This document shows, one piece after another, positions 1 to 24,865 of a stretch of DNA of 64,000 bases. Origin of the DNA: Ectocarpus siliculosus (lineage: Eukaryota; Sar; Phaeophyceae; Ectocarpales; Ectocarpaceae). The stretch is from NCBI GenBank assembly GCA_000310025.1, contig FN649741.1:83262-147261 (forward strand), written 5' to 3'. Position numbers and translations under genes: made by a program. Each line of letters opens with the position of its first letter. Within the stretch, counting starts at the first letter, position 1. The notes beneath the pieces are model-generated. The model ran no database searches, was not told where the DNA came from, and saw nothing but the letters and a program-made list of their open reading frames with translations.

Positions 1-984
1 CCGTGCTGGCAACCGGTAGAGTGGTTCATTTGGGTGCCGTATGTTGTCGGGATGTATGTTGAGTAGCACCGCAAGGACGTAGTTGTAGTTGCGTTCTCGG
101 TGTAAAGGCGGATATCGATCGACTTGCAGCCCTTTTTTTTCACAGTGAGTGCAGTTCTGTGGCAGGGCGCATTTTTTTGGGAGAATTTGAGGGTGCCTGG
201 GGGCACAACACGATTATCTTTCTTCTTTGCTCAGTTTCAGACCAGAGACTATACCAACATCATCCCCGCAGACAACGTGCTATTAGAGCCCGATCTCTGT
301 ATGTCGGCAGCAAATTTCGTGCGTGGTTTTGTTCCCGCCTGTCGTCTACAATTTGTGCGCTGACACGATTGAATGCCTTCAACTGAAGCCCAGCCCAACC
401 CCCCCCTTATCCTGCCCAAACGTCGCCACAGCTGTGCCATCGATATTTCTTCGATCCTGATACGCGAACGCCGTTGGATGGGGCTATGGACACGTCGGGT
501 TTGCGCGTATCACCCAAGCAATGGTATAGACGGCACAGGAAGGACGAGGCATTAGAACACAGGGCCAACTTGTGTACGTAATTTGTTGTACACGCATGCA
601 TGAGTGTCGTAGAGGGCTAGGTTCGTGGTTCCCCAGTGTGTGGCTGCCTCTTTGTTGGCCTCCTTGTAGTCTATTGATCTAGTAATCACACTTGTAAGTT
701 AGAGGCCTCCAACTAGGTTTTGCACCCACTCAAACACGTACTCGAGGGCAGGTAGAAGGGGGTTCAACAGAATGGGCGTTGCTTTTAGATTCGGGCGAAG
801 CGTGGATTCTTTTGTTCAAGATTACACGCCAGGACACAAGATGCAGTAGTAGACTACATTCTACTGTGTACCTTGCGGAAACAACACCATCAGAGTGGAG
901 GAGGAACTGATGGAGTTACTTCCGGCGAACGCAACGGAGCTGGACAGAACGTTACTCCTATATTTTTTCCTTCCACCGCGAGTC

Positions 985-1475
985 GACAGGCCTGTCCCTC
1001 CACTCACTGAAAAGACTTCAGCAGATCCCTTTGCACTGTAGTGGTTAGTGGTTATATCTCGAACGGTAGTCTTTCTGTGTTTTTTTGTCTAGTCTAGACT
1101 ACTCCTTGAAGTTCATAAGATCAACTCAAAGGTCTGAAAAAAGAAGATACAACAGTTAACGTCGAAAAATGTCTGAAGTTATACTGGACTCTGAAGTCTA
1201 CCATGTAGAGGGACAATTCGTGGCAATTCGTTCACACGGTTGTGCCGAGATAGTGCTTTCCTAACTTTTTCATACAAAACAGGACAACATACAGAGAGAT
1301 GCACAGGATGGCTACCAAACTGTCTTGTTGACCCTGTTACCCACGGGGGAGATATCACTGTTGTGTGCCGCTTGGGCAATCGTAAGAAAACAGAATTTTC
1401 GCTGACTCTTACGGATTCATGCTAATCTATGTATATCTTAGACTCTTTTCTTCGATAGAGATGGATTCGTTGGGC
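985..1475 (+). repeat. Interspersed repeat family A, longest copy
   Basis: This segment matches 36800-37140 on the opposite strand, a piece at about 60890-60990 and a short core near 25365-25395. Shared landmarks are an AAAAGACTTCA block, a TCGAACGG..TAGTCTTTCTGTG block, a CTGTCTTGTTGACCCTGTTA block and a GATAGAGATG.ATTCGTTGGG end. The 36.8-37.1 kb copy lacks roughly 190 bp found here between the second and third blocks. I see no transposase or reverse transcriptase, so it looks like a non-autonomous element. Exact ends are uncertain. Confidence 0.6.
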
Positions 1476-1817
1476 CGTTGTACAGAAGATATGTAGTCTA
1501 TGGGGTAACATACAAGAAACGGCAAGCCACCATGGACCACAACTCAAAAAGCAACAGCCTTCCAGAGCACTGCCGAGGGTGCGGATTGCATGACGAGCAC
1601 CGCCTGTTCCTGCCGATACCTAGCACATATTTTTTTTATGTGCGCTGGTCAACAGCTTCCTTCAAAACCTACACCACTCCTCCTTCCTCTACCCCCCACT
1701 CGTCTCTCTGCATCCAATGGTTGTACAGTATTTGTTTCCTTTGAGTGCTTGCGGGCCGCGCGCGCGCTAAACTGTTCCGTTCCCTGGAGATATGTGGTGA
1801 ACAGTGTACATCAAGAC

Positions 1818-1869
1818 TTGGAACAGGGAACAGGGAATTCCGAGTTCCCTGTTCCCTGTTCCCTGTTCC
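1818..1869. repeat. Palindromic GGAACA/TGTTCC simple repeat
   Basis: Runs of GGAACA units followed by TTCCCTGTTCCC units form a near-perfect inverted repeat that could fold into a short hairpin. No coding role is seen. Confidence 0.6.
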
Positions 1870-2104
1870 CCAAAGTGCAGTTAAGACACGCCTGGACGCC
1901 AGAACGCCCTGATGAAAAAAAATAGGGCGTCCTTGCGTCCTGGCAAACGTTGGCCGCCGCAAATCATATTCTCGACGGTTTCTCAGGGGCACACACACGC
2001 CTCCTTTAAGTACAAAAAAAAAAGTGTCCACTCGAGACGTCCAGACCTGCCCGTTGCAGCTCACAAAAGCCTCCGACATCGTCCTATCTCCTGCTGCCTT
2101 AGGG

Positions 2105-14422
<12,318 letters not shown>

Positions 14423-16910
14423 AAATTCTACGAAAAAGTCTAGCGGCAGCAGTAGTCGAGCGATATGCCCACCCCCCTCACCCCCATATCGCCGTTACCA
14501 CTGTTGGCGTTATCGGGGAGTTCCGCTTGGATTATTCCACCGCTAGCTCTTCGTTGCCGGCGAGTATGCCTCATGCATAGCTCCGCTATTTAGTGTTACT
14601 GCTGTTGTTTGCGCCACAGCGAGCGGTGGAGGCGGCGACGGCTTCCTGTCGCGTTCTTCGTAACGGTCTCCCTGGGCGTTAAAAGTTGAGTTTGGCGTTT
14701 TGGCGGCGGTGGCGAGGAGGGGGGGGGGGGGGTGGCGTGCGCCGGACCACTGGCTGCGATCGGCACACGGGTGGCCAGAGGCAGGTTGTGCGTAGGTTGG
14801 GGCACCAACTACAACCTCGGGGGGAAGGTTGTAGGGAGGCTGCAGCCCAAAAGCGTGCAAGGTATCCCGCATCTTGGATAGTGGTGTTACTGCAATCAAC
14901 ACGGCGGGCTGCAAGCCTGAAGAAAAAAAGCGTTCAAAGTCGAACTCTGCCTCCCAACCTCCCCCCCCCAGGTTGTAGTTCGTGCCCAACCTGACCCTCT
15001 GGCCACCAGTGCATTCGTTCATTGGCGTTTGCCCTGACTGACTTGGTCTTAATTTTGACAACAACGTGACTGCGCTGCTGGGGGTATGTGTACGTACGTG
15101 TGCATCGGGCTGAGGAAGGTGTACGGTGGGGCAATCGTGTGTGTGGGTGTACGGTACACGAATGATGGCGCTCTTTTGTGTGGTGCGTTTCTATCGAGTG
15201 GGCGTCGGTCGTGCGCAACAACGAAAGTATCGTCGTACTGTACCGTAGCGTGACACGCATGTACATATGTATCTCCGTGCCATGTGTTTGTTTTTTTGTG
15301 GTGGTGGTTACAGAGGAAGAGAGCAAGGGTTGTAAGGCGGAGAACAAAGCACGCCGTCGATAGAAAGAGAAAGTCTATCTTTTCGGCGAGTAAGCCGGAG
15401 GACAAGAGTTTGTTGACTCACGATGCGTTCGCGGCATGCGGTCTAGACAGTTACATACATACGTGCAGATATTGTAGCGTCCCCACTTGCGAACCTACCT
15501 CTAGTTTTGGCCAGGGGGTTCTTCTCAGTTCGCCCTCGTCTGGACCACAAACAGCCGCTAGATAGGTTTCCAGTCGGTTCTTAACCGGGCTCACAATATT
15601 CAAGTATGTGGTGATCAAGTTGCTGAGCATGGAAGTTCGTGACTGATGCCATGTTCTTAAGCGCGGGCGATAATCTACCTACCTGTAGTTTGCCGACTGA
15701 GTGCTCCGTATTGCTTTTGTAACGATATCGACCAATTATTCCGGCTTGTTTGTTTTTCTGTAGGCGTGCGTTGTGGCTGGTGTTCGTTGTGGGTGTCGTG
15801 GCACGTACGTAACAGGTCTCGTGTGTGTATCCTGTTTGTACAAAAGAGTAAATGTAAGGACTAGAAACGCTTGTTTTCGTTGATGGGTTGGTCGGGGCAT
15901 TTTGCTCCCCTGTGTTTCGTGTTGCCGTTTGTGTAACACGAGGGTAGCAGGTGGCGGTGGCAAATAGTCGACTACTTCCATGCTTGTCTTGGCGCGTTCG
16001 TTCACGATTTTTTTTTTCAGTGTTGCTCGGCGGGGAAATGGTACCTTGACACCTCGGGTGCTGTAGGAAGGGGGGGGTGTCCACCTCCAAAAAGGACAAA
16101 CCAAGGCTTGCAGGCACGTTTGCGACCTTCTCCGGAATGTTTGTGTTTCTCGCCGCGGGTGGGGGGTTGTGTAGCAGCTGTATGGAGGTGACCGGCTCAA
16201 CGGAGGTGTTCTTCAGAAACGAACCGACGTCATTTCGGCTCTATCTTGCAGGTGTGTGATCCTACCAGATTGGCTTGGGGTCGGTTCTCGACTTTCGAAC
16301 CCGCAGTCACCGCCCATATGTTGTGGCCCATGGTTTTTGGGCGCGCTCGCCCGACCCTTGCCTTGACAGGGGTGGCTAGGGGTTTGCCTTTTCGGACTCG
16401 CCCGACACGCCGCACGGGAAATGCGCCACAAAAATGTGCAGATGAATAATTTTCGAGTACAAAATTGAAAAAAAATCGATTTGCGCAACCAACTGCCAAC
16501 GGCGAAACAGTCGTCGTCCAGACGACTTCCCCTTCAGTTCGCAACAATTTTTTTATGAAGACCACACTACAAATACTTGTGTGCAATGCGCGACCGAGAA
16601 CGATCGCCACGAACAAATTGTAAAAACGAAAAAAAGAAACCACACGACACGAGAAACAAAAGAACAGGACACATCAGCCACGGCCTCGCTATTGTTAACA
16701 CTCCAGTGTAGGCAAAATTTACAACACCAACCTGCACTCTCCACAGGAACCTCACTGTAGATTTTTCAACTCTGCAAGTTGGACACGATTTCAATCACCA
16801 ATGGATGTCGCGATCACCGGAGGCCTGCACACAAATGATAAGTCCCTTTTCAACATTATGAAACTAAAGCACAGTCAGAGATCTAAATTAACGGTAGAAT
16901 ATAACGCCTT
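14423..16910. other. Intergenic region between copine and LHC gene 1
   Basis: No gene is recognised. The frames here, including a 178-codon frame on the minus strand at 15581-16117, lack family motifs and typical coding composition. The copine 3' UTR should occupy the left edge and the LHC 3' UTR (minus strand) the right edge. One hairpin element lies at about 14768-15010. Confidence 0.5.
14768..15010. repeat. Hairpin element (MITE-like inverted repeat)
   Basis: The left arm begins GGTGGCCAGAGGCAGGTTG and contains CAACTACAACCT. The right arm ends with the reverse complement (AGGTTGTAGTTCGTGCCCAA, then CCTCTGGCCACC). Inside, GGCTGCAGCCC and GCGGGCTGCA also pair. Total length is about 240 bp with no coding capacity. 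Ends and target duplication were not determined. Confidence 0.6.
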
Positions 16911-19720
16911 TTAGCCGAGGATGTCGGCCGGGTTAATCAGCTCCTGGACCAGCATGCCGGCGATGCCGATCATGGCCAGGCGGCCGTTGTTGAGCTCCTT
17001 GGTCTTCATCACGTCCAGAGCCGCCTCGTCCTCGGGCTTGAGGTTGAGGGGGTCAAAGCCGAGGTCTCCCGGGACGTAGTCCTCCTTCAGGCCGCCCTCG
17101 CCGGTCACAGCGCTGGGGGTCTCGAAGGCGGTCATGATGGTGTTGTACTCGATGAAGGCCATGCCCAGGAGGGAGAACACCCAGAACTGTGGCGAAGCGA
17201 GCGTCAGGGGTGCATCGGCGATGTGAGGATACAGATGATATGATGACTAGTTCGGCAGTCCGCATACATCAACATGTTAAATAGAAGAAGATCAGTAAGG
17301 TTCGTTTGTACCTCGAGCGAGGAGGAAATAAATACATTGGTATGAATGATGAGGAACATCAGGTTCGAGGAACACATTCGTTCCCATTTGTGACAGGAAA
17401 GGGGCTATACCCGAAACGACCAAGATGCTGCTTCCTTCCATACCACCATGTAGCGTACAGGATAGTTCTGCAGGATAGGGTCACAATACATCGTACACCC
17501 ACGAGACTCGACCAAACCAGAGCTAATAGTGTTCGTACGCTTTGTCCGAGCACCATCTCATCTCATGATCCATCATCATCATCGTAGAAAACCTTTTGAC
17601 CGCAACAATCAATATCTGTTCGCTATTTTCAACACAACGTATGAAGAAACGACAAACCAGGCAGGGCTGTCCGCGGTGATTACTATTTTTTTTGGTTTGG
17701 CGAAGACGTTCGGGTGGGCCTCTTTTCTTTCTCACCAAAGTATGCATGCATATACCGTAGATAGATAGATGTGATGACAAGAAAAAAACTGCGTGTAACC
17801 ACAAAAGTAGGGAGGTTATTGCGCATCTCAATAGCGCGCATGTTTTCGCTCCGGTGGTCCTCGTGCAGTAGGAGGAACACATCGCGACCACGCTCTATAG
17901 GCTATTGATAACGCTCATGACATACATAGTAATAGTAGTCGGGCTTTTCACGATGCCTTCAAGCGGGGTCGCGCGCGTATGTACATTCTATCTACAAGTA
18001 GATGTAATATTTTTTGCAAAATTTATGATTAAATGTCTCAAAACTATGGAGGACTCGTCATTTCTACCGGCCGAGTAGGATATGTGCAATGCGCTAACAG
18101 CAGTGTGTTGGCGGCGACTGAGTGAGTTAGCCCTACAGTTTCCCTTTCCTTTTCCAAAAACAAAAACCTGAGCCTCGACTTTCGATGCTTCTTTCTACCA
18201 AGTATCTTGTACCAACCATGGCAAGACTAAATGAAGACGAGTCTCTCTCTTGCAGCAGTAGTTACTATGAGCGGGCCGGCACCACTGCCGCTGCTTCTGT
18301 GCACTCTCTACCGGCAGTAGACCTGCCACATCATCCCTCCCTACTACCTGTCAACCAGACGCGCTTCACTTGGGCTACACTTGAGTCATTTAGGTCTTCC
18401 AATCTACTGACACGTCGACGCGACGCCCACACACGCAAACCGACGTCATCATCTGACCTCTGTGACGCACTCGCGTATGCACCCGTTTGACCTGTACACC
18501 ACCGCACACAAAAAAACTGCTCGCTCGCTCAGATTCTCACGACGCTGGCGGAAGAACGTCTTCTATTCGTCCATGTAGCGCTCATCGACGTGAGAGTAGA
18601 GCAATGGCAACTCCAGCGGAAGATTGCACCCCCAGATAGATTTCACAGAAAAGGTTAACGGAAAATGACTCAGAACGAAAAAAAAAAGTTTCGTTTCGCC
18701 AGCAGTGGGTGGGTGAAGATCGTTCCATCGCGGAGAGTTCTGTGTTTGAGCGCACTCACCTCGGGGTACTGCGCGCTGATCTCCTGGAAGTGGTCCACGG
18801 CGGGGCCGATGTAGTCGGGGCCCATGAAGAGAGGGTGGTATTGCTGGAGTGTGCAAGGGCAAAAAGCAAAGGGAGCGAGACGGGAGACAGAGATGGTTAG
18901 CCCGAGGGACCGAAAAACATGAGCAATATGAAAATCGAGGCTGCTTCGAGAAGAAAAGGAGCAACACCCCACATGCGGAGCACGCTGCTTGACGAGCTGC
19001 TACTGCACACGTGTGCGGAGCAGAGCCTCACCTCCGCGACGAGGACACCGAGGGACGCGAGCATGGCCACACGTCCGTGCTTGATCTCGGCCTCGCGCCA
19101 CTTCTTGATGTCGGCGGGGTCAGCCCCGTCCGAGAGGTTGAGGGGGTCGAAGATCTGGCGTGGCGGGCGGTTCGATGAACGGTAGGCCGTCGTGGAACAA
19201 ACGGGGGGGCACGAGTTAGATTCGAGGCAGTAGCGTAGAAGGGCGCACCAAGAGTCTGTGTGGCAGCACGCCATATGCTGCACCACCACGTGGCGAGGTA
19301 AGACCGCAAGTGCGTACGCATGTCCCGATACGGCAGGCGGATCTCGAATTGATCGCTGCTTACGTGTGCGACGTGTGTTGGTTTTGCTCTGTCAGAGAAC
19401 ATCCATGCGAGCGGACACTCTTTTCTCGCCTGCGGTCGACGCAACACAGCTCTACATCGCTGGTCTCATAGCGATGGCACCACGTGGCCACGCAACAGCA
19501 GCTACGGTGGTAGCATTGCGTTGCTGCTCAATGCACTCACCTTTCCATCGCCGAAGGGAGCTCCGGGCAGGGTTGCGACGTAGTCGGATCCAGCGCTCAT
19601 CTTGAGGGCCGAAGAAGAGGAAGCGGGTGCGGCGGATCGCACGGCCATCGGTGCGACGAAGGCAGTCGAAGAGGCGATGAGGGTGGCGGCAGAGCCGAGG
19701 AACAGCTGGGTGGCGACCAT
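16911..19720 (-). CDS. Fucoxanthin-chlorophyll a/c light-harvesting protein, gene 1
   Basis: An antenna protein of the thylakoid membrane that binds chlorophyll a/c and fucoxanthin and passes energy to the photosystems. Four exons: 19720-19541, 19154-19032, 18843-18760, 17186-16911; all introns phase 0 with GT-AG ends; 220 residues, a normal size for this family. The N-terminus ([24 protein letters not shown]) is a bipartite plastid presequence: a hydrophobic signal, then the Phe motif used by stramenopile plastids. Helix 1 holds [14 protein letters not shown] and helix 3 holds [14 protein letters not shown], the paired Glu/Arg chlorophyll-binding motifs. The helix 2 region is [21 protein letters not shown]. 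It shares every intron position with the genes at 25628 and 40007. The start at 19720 is the first Met before the hydrophobic segment. Confidence 0.96.
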
Positions 19721-20279
19721 CTTTGCTAGTGTGTGAGAAGTGTTGGAAAAAATTGAGTGCGCTGGGGATGATGGATGAATTGTGAGTGCTGGGCAGTGGG
19801 GTGGGTCACCACCGGTCTGTCTGGCGGTGGCTTGGGGCGCCGTGGTTTGGGAAATTTTAGATTTTGGTAGGAACCCCCCCTTAGAAAAACAATTAGCGTT
19901 TGCGGGGGACTGGGGGGGGGTAGGGCGCGGGCGAGCGCCACATGCAGATACCTGTACACGATTGCTGTCCTTCAGCAGTAAGAACGCGTGCGTAACTCAG
20001 AAACAACGCACTGGCACCAGAGGAGTGGAGATGATGAAGTGGGAGACCGGTCACAAACCGGTTTGTCTAAATTAATTGACATGCTGTGAGGGATATATAT
20101 GGGCATGAGAACATAATCTATTAGATGAAGCCGGGACACCTTCCTTCCGTGATCGGTCGCAGACTACCTACCCAGGGTACAAGCTGGTGTGTGGTGTGGC
20201 TGGATGGTGGGTGGGTGAGTTCAAAATCATGGGCAATGACTCACACAAGTATTTTTTTGTAGTTCTGCACAGTGGAGCA

Positions 20280-20280
<1 letters not shown>

Positions 20281-20310
<30 letters not shown>
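20281..20310. repeat. CTG microsatellite, 10 units
   Basis: Pure CTG run in intergenic DNA. Confidence 0.95.
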
Positions 20311-20311
<1 letters not shown>

Positions 20312-20764
20312 GGGATACATTATTGTAGGAGTTGCACAAACAAGCGCTCCATGTAGACTACTGCTTTAAACCCGATTCGCAGGGTATCCGTTGATCGACT
20401 TTTACCAGAATTGGTAGACCTTCACACATGGCGTCGTCCCTCGCAAGAGAGCAAGGCGGAAGCAACACCGATCTGATCCACACGCAACGGCTGCATGTTG
20501 TTTGTGGCACTTTGTGGTACTTTCTTGCGAACGGCATCCAATCTGGGAAATAAGTATGTATCTGCTGTATGTGGGGGGGGGGAGGTAGACTATGTGCTGC
20601 TGGGGGTCCAATTGCGGGGGGCCTCGGAGAGAGCGCACACATGTGTGTTAAGTTTAATACCGGTATGTTTAAGTCTCTTTGTGTAGTGTGCTTCGTCTTC
20701 TTGTTGCTGTTAATTTGATTCTAATTCTTGAGGTGGTGATGGGTGGTAATCAACAGCAGCAAAG

Positions 20765-20950
20765 GGTTTCTGTCATAATCATTCGGTCCTGGGCTAACAT
20801 AGGCCCCATATTTGACCTCTAGCCTCTGCGACAATGCACGGAGGTGCACTAAAACGATATATATTCGGGAAGGCGCAGAGGCTTGAGGTCACATATGGGG
20901 ACAAAAGTTAGCCCCCAGGACCGAACGATGACGGTGGCAGAATCCTTTTT
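20765..20950. repeat. MITE-like hairpin element, complete copy
   Basis: Arms of about 65 bp are inverted. The left arm contains CATTCGGTCCTGGGCTAACA, CCCATATTTGACCTCTAGCC and TCTGCG; the right arm contains CGCAGAGGCTTGAGGTCACA, TATGGGG, GTTAGCCCCCAGGACCGAA and a GGCAGAATCC end. The centre is short and noncoding. A related half-copy lies at 21155-21245. Confidence 0.75.
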
Positions 20951-21154
20951 CGCTCGATCAACAAGCAACAAGGAGACTAGGATAACCCATGGGAGGCAAG
21001 AACATTATATTTATATGGGGTTTGTTTAATTAATTAATTGTTTTTGGTTTGGGGAATGTTTTTGGTTTGGGGGAGACGATATATGGGGGTGATTGATTTA
21101 ATTAATTGTTTTTAGGTTTGGGGAGTACATATGTACATGCACACTATACAAGAA

Positions 21155-21245
21155 AGAGGGATTCTGCCACCATCATCGTTCGGTCCTTGGATGAACAAAA
21201 TCCCCATACTTGACCTCTAGCCTCTGCGGGAAGGCGCAGAGGTGA
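21155..21245. repeat. MITE-like hairpin element, truncated copy
   Basis: It repeats the outer arm of the 20765-20950 element (GGATTCTGCCACCATCATCG, then TTCGGTCC, CCCCATA and TTGACCTCTAGCCTCTGCG). It breaks off after GGCGCAGAGG, the first bases of what would be the second arm. Confidence 0.7.
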
Positions 21246-21984
21246 GTGAATACACGTGTTCCAAAAACTGCACAGAGAAAAGACACGCGACCAGTAAGCA
21301 ATTGGCTACATAGAAGTATACGCCCCTGGAGCATGTTAGCTTCGAGATACAACAATGTACCATAAATCAGCACACCCAGAACCTTCTTTCGAAACGAGCA
21401 TAATGAAATGCTAAAGCCAGAGCTAAACAACCAGGGGTATTAATCATCGTTCATGCCGTTGATGCTGTATTGCGTCAGGCAGAGCCGGGCATACCCATCT
21501 TCTGTTCTTCCGCTCTGATGAGCACAAAACAAAAAAATTGTTGCTGGGATCCATGCACATCAGCAATGCCTCGGGCCGGTGCGCGACGGCACACCCATTC
21601 ATGAAGATGGGCATCAAGATCACAAGTTAAACGTTCCCATGTCCCCTTCAACAAGCCGCTGGCAAGAAAGAAAGGAGACAACTGCGCACCAGCAAGTAGC
21701 AGCCGTTTGTCCATCAATGCGGTACATTTGTCTGAGGCCGGGCGTGGCTTGCGCACCACCAATCTTAACACAGCACCACTTGTACCAGACGAGCTCGCCA
21801 ATTTCGTGGTCTCCAAGATTCAGTGTAAACATACATATATACAAAATTCGAAGTACACACATCGATACATATACCCGCTCACACAAACAAAGATACGAAC
21901 GCGAGAAAACAACCACGATATCTTGCTCACATGAAAAGACTAGAATCACTCAAGGAACAAGTCACAGTGCTATTCTTCCGAGCG

Positions 21985-22385
21985 TCATTTTGCGCGGCAA
22001 GCAGCAGCCTGAGAGGGCAGCCCGCCGTCCAACAGTCGCATGGCCTGCTGGAACTCCGAGCTGTCGTAGACGAGCGCCCCCGTGCCCTCCTCCTGCCCGT
22101 CAAAGTCGATGTCAAGACACTCTGGAAGGGTCTCGGAACCGTCGCCGGCTATCGACCCCTCCAGCGGCATGCTTCGCTTCCTTGCAGCCCTCGGCGGCCG
22201 AAGAGACTCGTGTGGACATTCGTCAGTGGCCACCCCGGTGACATCGTTGATCCAAAACCACACGCCGGCCTCCTTGACCCTTCGCCAGTTGGCCGGGTCG
22301 CCTTTGGGAGAAAGCTCCGCCTTGCGCATACCCTCTCGCTTGTTTTCGGATTTGCGCTTGTTGGCTCTTGCCGCGGCCTCTCTGT
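21985..22385 (-). CDS. Last exon of an unrecognised protein with a WW-like segment
   Basis: An open minus-strand frame runs from a plausible acceptor (AAAACAG, near 22386) to a stop at 21985. It is Lys/Arg-rich at first (ANKRKSENKREGMRKAEL). Then comes DPANWRRVKEAGVWFWINDV followed by TGVATDECP, which follows the spacing of a WW domain (first Trp, aromatic strand, N-x-x-TG turn), but the second signature Trp is replaced by Asp. The C-terminus is acidic and ends DGGLPSQAAACRAK. The upstream exons could not be joined with confidence. Function unknown; a protein-protein interaction role is only an inference from the WW-like fold. Confidence 0.5.
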
Positions 22386-24865
22386 TTTCGACGCGCGAGC
22401 GGGAGTTCGTTTGAAAACGGTGCTTTGGTTTGGTGTGGTCGGTGTGTGCTGCGAAGGGCGTTCTAAAGGTGCGTGCGTGAGTGTAAGGCAGTGCGTGGCA
22501 GGGCTCAAGTTCATATAGGTGGATGTGCTTGCCGCAACATTGATCGCCGCTCGTTTGGCAAGTCTTCATCGCGCAACAACACTCCGGACGAAAACACACA
22601 CACACCAAGATCGACCATGTAATAGGCTTTGGCCGACAATGGCAAGAGATGTTTTGATTGGTTGGCGACGTACTTGCCAATGGGCAGAGCGCACGCTACC
22701 GTGCCGACCATTTCCTGTACTCGATGTTATTCATCGTCAACACGCGTCTCTTGGTGCTAACTCGGCCAGAATTTGCGCGTTTCTCCAGATTGGTCTCTGC
22801 ATGCCAGACAATCGCACAACGAGAACTGCGGAAAGCACTCATTTATCACGAGGATGCCCGCATATGTAAGCAGGAGGTCGTGCCATCGAACCATTTGCTC
22901 CGCACCAATGCTACTGTTGTGTTGTCTTTGTTTCCACGACAAAATTACAGCAGGGAGAAAAAGAGACCCCTGAGAGTCGACAGCGGTACTACCAAACCAA
23001 GGCGTTCAAGAGCACGCCATGACTTCCTCGCTCTACGTTGGCACCCGTTCTTTGCTTCCAAAGGTACGTATGGTGCGACCTTGTCCTTGGTTTGGCTTAT
23101 CTCTCTTTGAGATAACGCTAGCATCGGGCGTGCGTTCCCTGCACACATGCCTTGTAATGCCTTGTCTCACGATTACAAATAGCGCAATCTGCGTACCGCC
23201 ATGGAGAATGGCTCTACCAGGAAGGGCAAACTCACCAACAACTCGCCACCGTTACTGTGTGCAGTCCCTGTTGTACATTACTGTCACTCACATCACACGT
23301 TCAAATGATGTCAGAGGTGGAAATTTCTACCGGCGTCGACCAGGACCAACATTTTCCAGACTGTGGTTCCACTCCGACAAAGACACACCTACCGGGGAAT
23401 CGTTGACGACTTCCTCGAGAATTCAAGTGTCGCGAGATTTTAGAGTAGGCTGGATGCTGCACGCTTGTACACAGAAAGTACCGATGAGAAGAAAGCACAC
23501 AAAGAGGAGGGCCAGCACTCTTCCTGTCCAGATTCAGTGAAACTTGGGTTCAGATGAGGCATTCATAAATACATCGTCGACAGAACAACCATACTCACGT
23601 TCTCCTGTTGACCAATGGCTTTTTCTCCCCTGCCTGTGTACCTCGAACGCCTCTGAGGGGGTCAGCCTCGGTGCTCTTGTTTGCCCTGTGCTGGAGTATT
23701 TTCGGACACAGCAGTTGTTGCGAAATTCAGTTGTTGAGGAAGCAGCTGTTGCAGCAACGCAAAGCACTGGCGGGGAACGGCAGCACAGCTTGAGTTGCAA
23801 AGTAATAAGCGCCCAGGGAGGGGGCTACTGCTAAGGTTTCCCGCGCTCCACGGGTTGAGGGATGGTTGGAACCAGATGGGTGCATGTGGTGCGTGTGTGA
23901 TGGAAGTGTTCGGTAGACTAATGGAAACGTAGACCATAGGGCAACAATGTATTGTTGGAAACTCAAGTATTTGGTTGTTCTATATCTACGCACGCTGTAG
24001 GCCGACGTGACTGAGACTGTCGGGGCTAGAGCTATTTTTGCTTGCCTGCTCTATTGGTCGCCTTAATAAAGACGTATGGGGATCGAGAGGTGTAGTACTG
24101 CACTCACTCCTCGTTGATTTCTGTAATGTTTCGCGTTGAGCCTAACACCGACGGGTCGGGTCGCGTCTCAAACGCTGGCCAGGGATGTCTGTCGAGCATA
24201 AGTGAGTCCCTTTCGAAGAGACCGAGCCTGTCTACCACCACTCGATCCGCTCCCGCTAGCAATGATCATGTGGCGTCAGACTCACACAGCACCTCCACCA
24301 CCGTGATCTTTAGCGCGCCCTCTGAGTGAACGTTCATCAAAACAGAGAAAAAGCTCTGAAGCCAATCGGCAAATACATGTAGATCGGCGCAAGTTCGAAC
24401 TCCTACACGGAGACGGAACAGCAAAGGCAGGTGGCTGCTTTACATTTTCTAAAGCGTGGCATGATTCATTCTAATTTGTGCTTCTACCTAATTCAGGCTA
24501 AATTATGACCAAGGAAATTAAAAAAGTCGGCCTTCGGAGGTTAGGTACAGGAGGGGTTGAACACAGGTCAGGTTGGTCGTAATGTTAAGAAAACAACGTA
24601 TGTAGTCTTGTTGTACATGTACCTCTACACACATTACGCCAGGTTTCTGTTGCAGTTTTGAAACAGAGAGTAAACCTATTCGTCGAGGGAAGGTGCCAAC
24701 AGAGCAGAAAGGTGACATGTTTACCACACCGACCCCATACTTGTAGTATACCGCTGGCTCTTGTCGCAAAGTGCGGGTCTCGAAAATGAATGAAGGCCTT
24801 CAACTCACAACACACAATTACGCCGGCGCTTTGCTGTGTCGCGTCATATAGTGCATCATTCTCAC
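22386..24865. other. Region without a confident gene, perhaps introns of a minus-strand gene
   Basis: Several short frames occur on both strands. A minus-strand piece near 24114-24330 reads GALKITVVEVLCE and then, after an in-frame stop, VVVDRLGLFERDSLMLDRHP. It could be exon debris but has no family match I know. The region may hold the middle exons linking 24866-25111 to 21985-22385, but no consistent splice chain was found. Confidence 0.3.

Larger units (their letters stand above)
1..2104. other. Upstream intergenic region, no gene recognised
   Basis: No reading frame here carries a recognisable family motif, and the frames present are short and overlap on both strands. The stretch holds one copy of an interspersed repeat (about 985-1475) and a short GGAACA-type palindrome (about 1818-1869). 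The promoter of the copine that starts at 2105 should lie at the right end, but I see no clear TATA element. Confidence 0.5.
19721..21984. other. Intergenic region upstream of LHC gene 1
   Basis: No coding gene is recognised. The region next to 19720 should hold the LHC promoter; no clear TATA element was identified. It contains a CTG tract (20281-20310), a hairpin element (about 20765-20950), a second half-copy of it (about 21155-21245) and, between them, A/T-rich imperfect repeats of a TTAATTAATTGTTTTTGGTT type (about 21020-21120). Confidence 0.5.

Noticed and set aside
15581-16117. A 178-codon minus-strand frame between the copine and LHC gene 1
   Set aside because: No family motif, low-complexity Thr/Asn/Arg composition, and no splice or start context that supports it.
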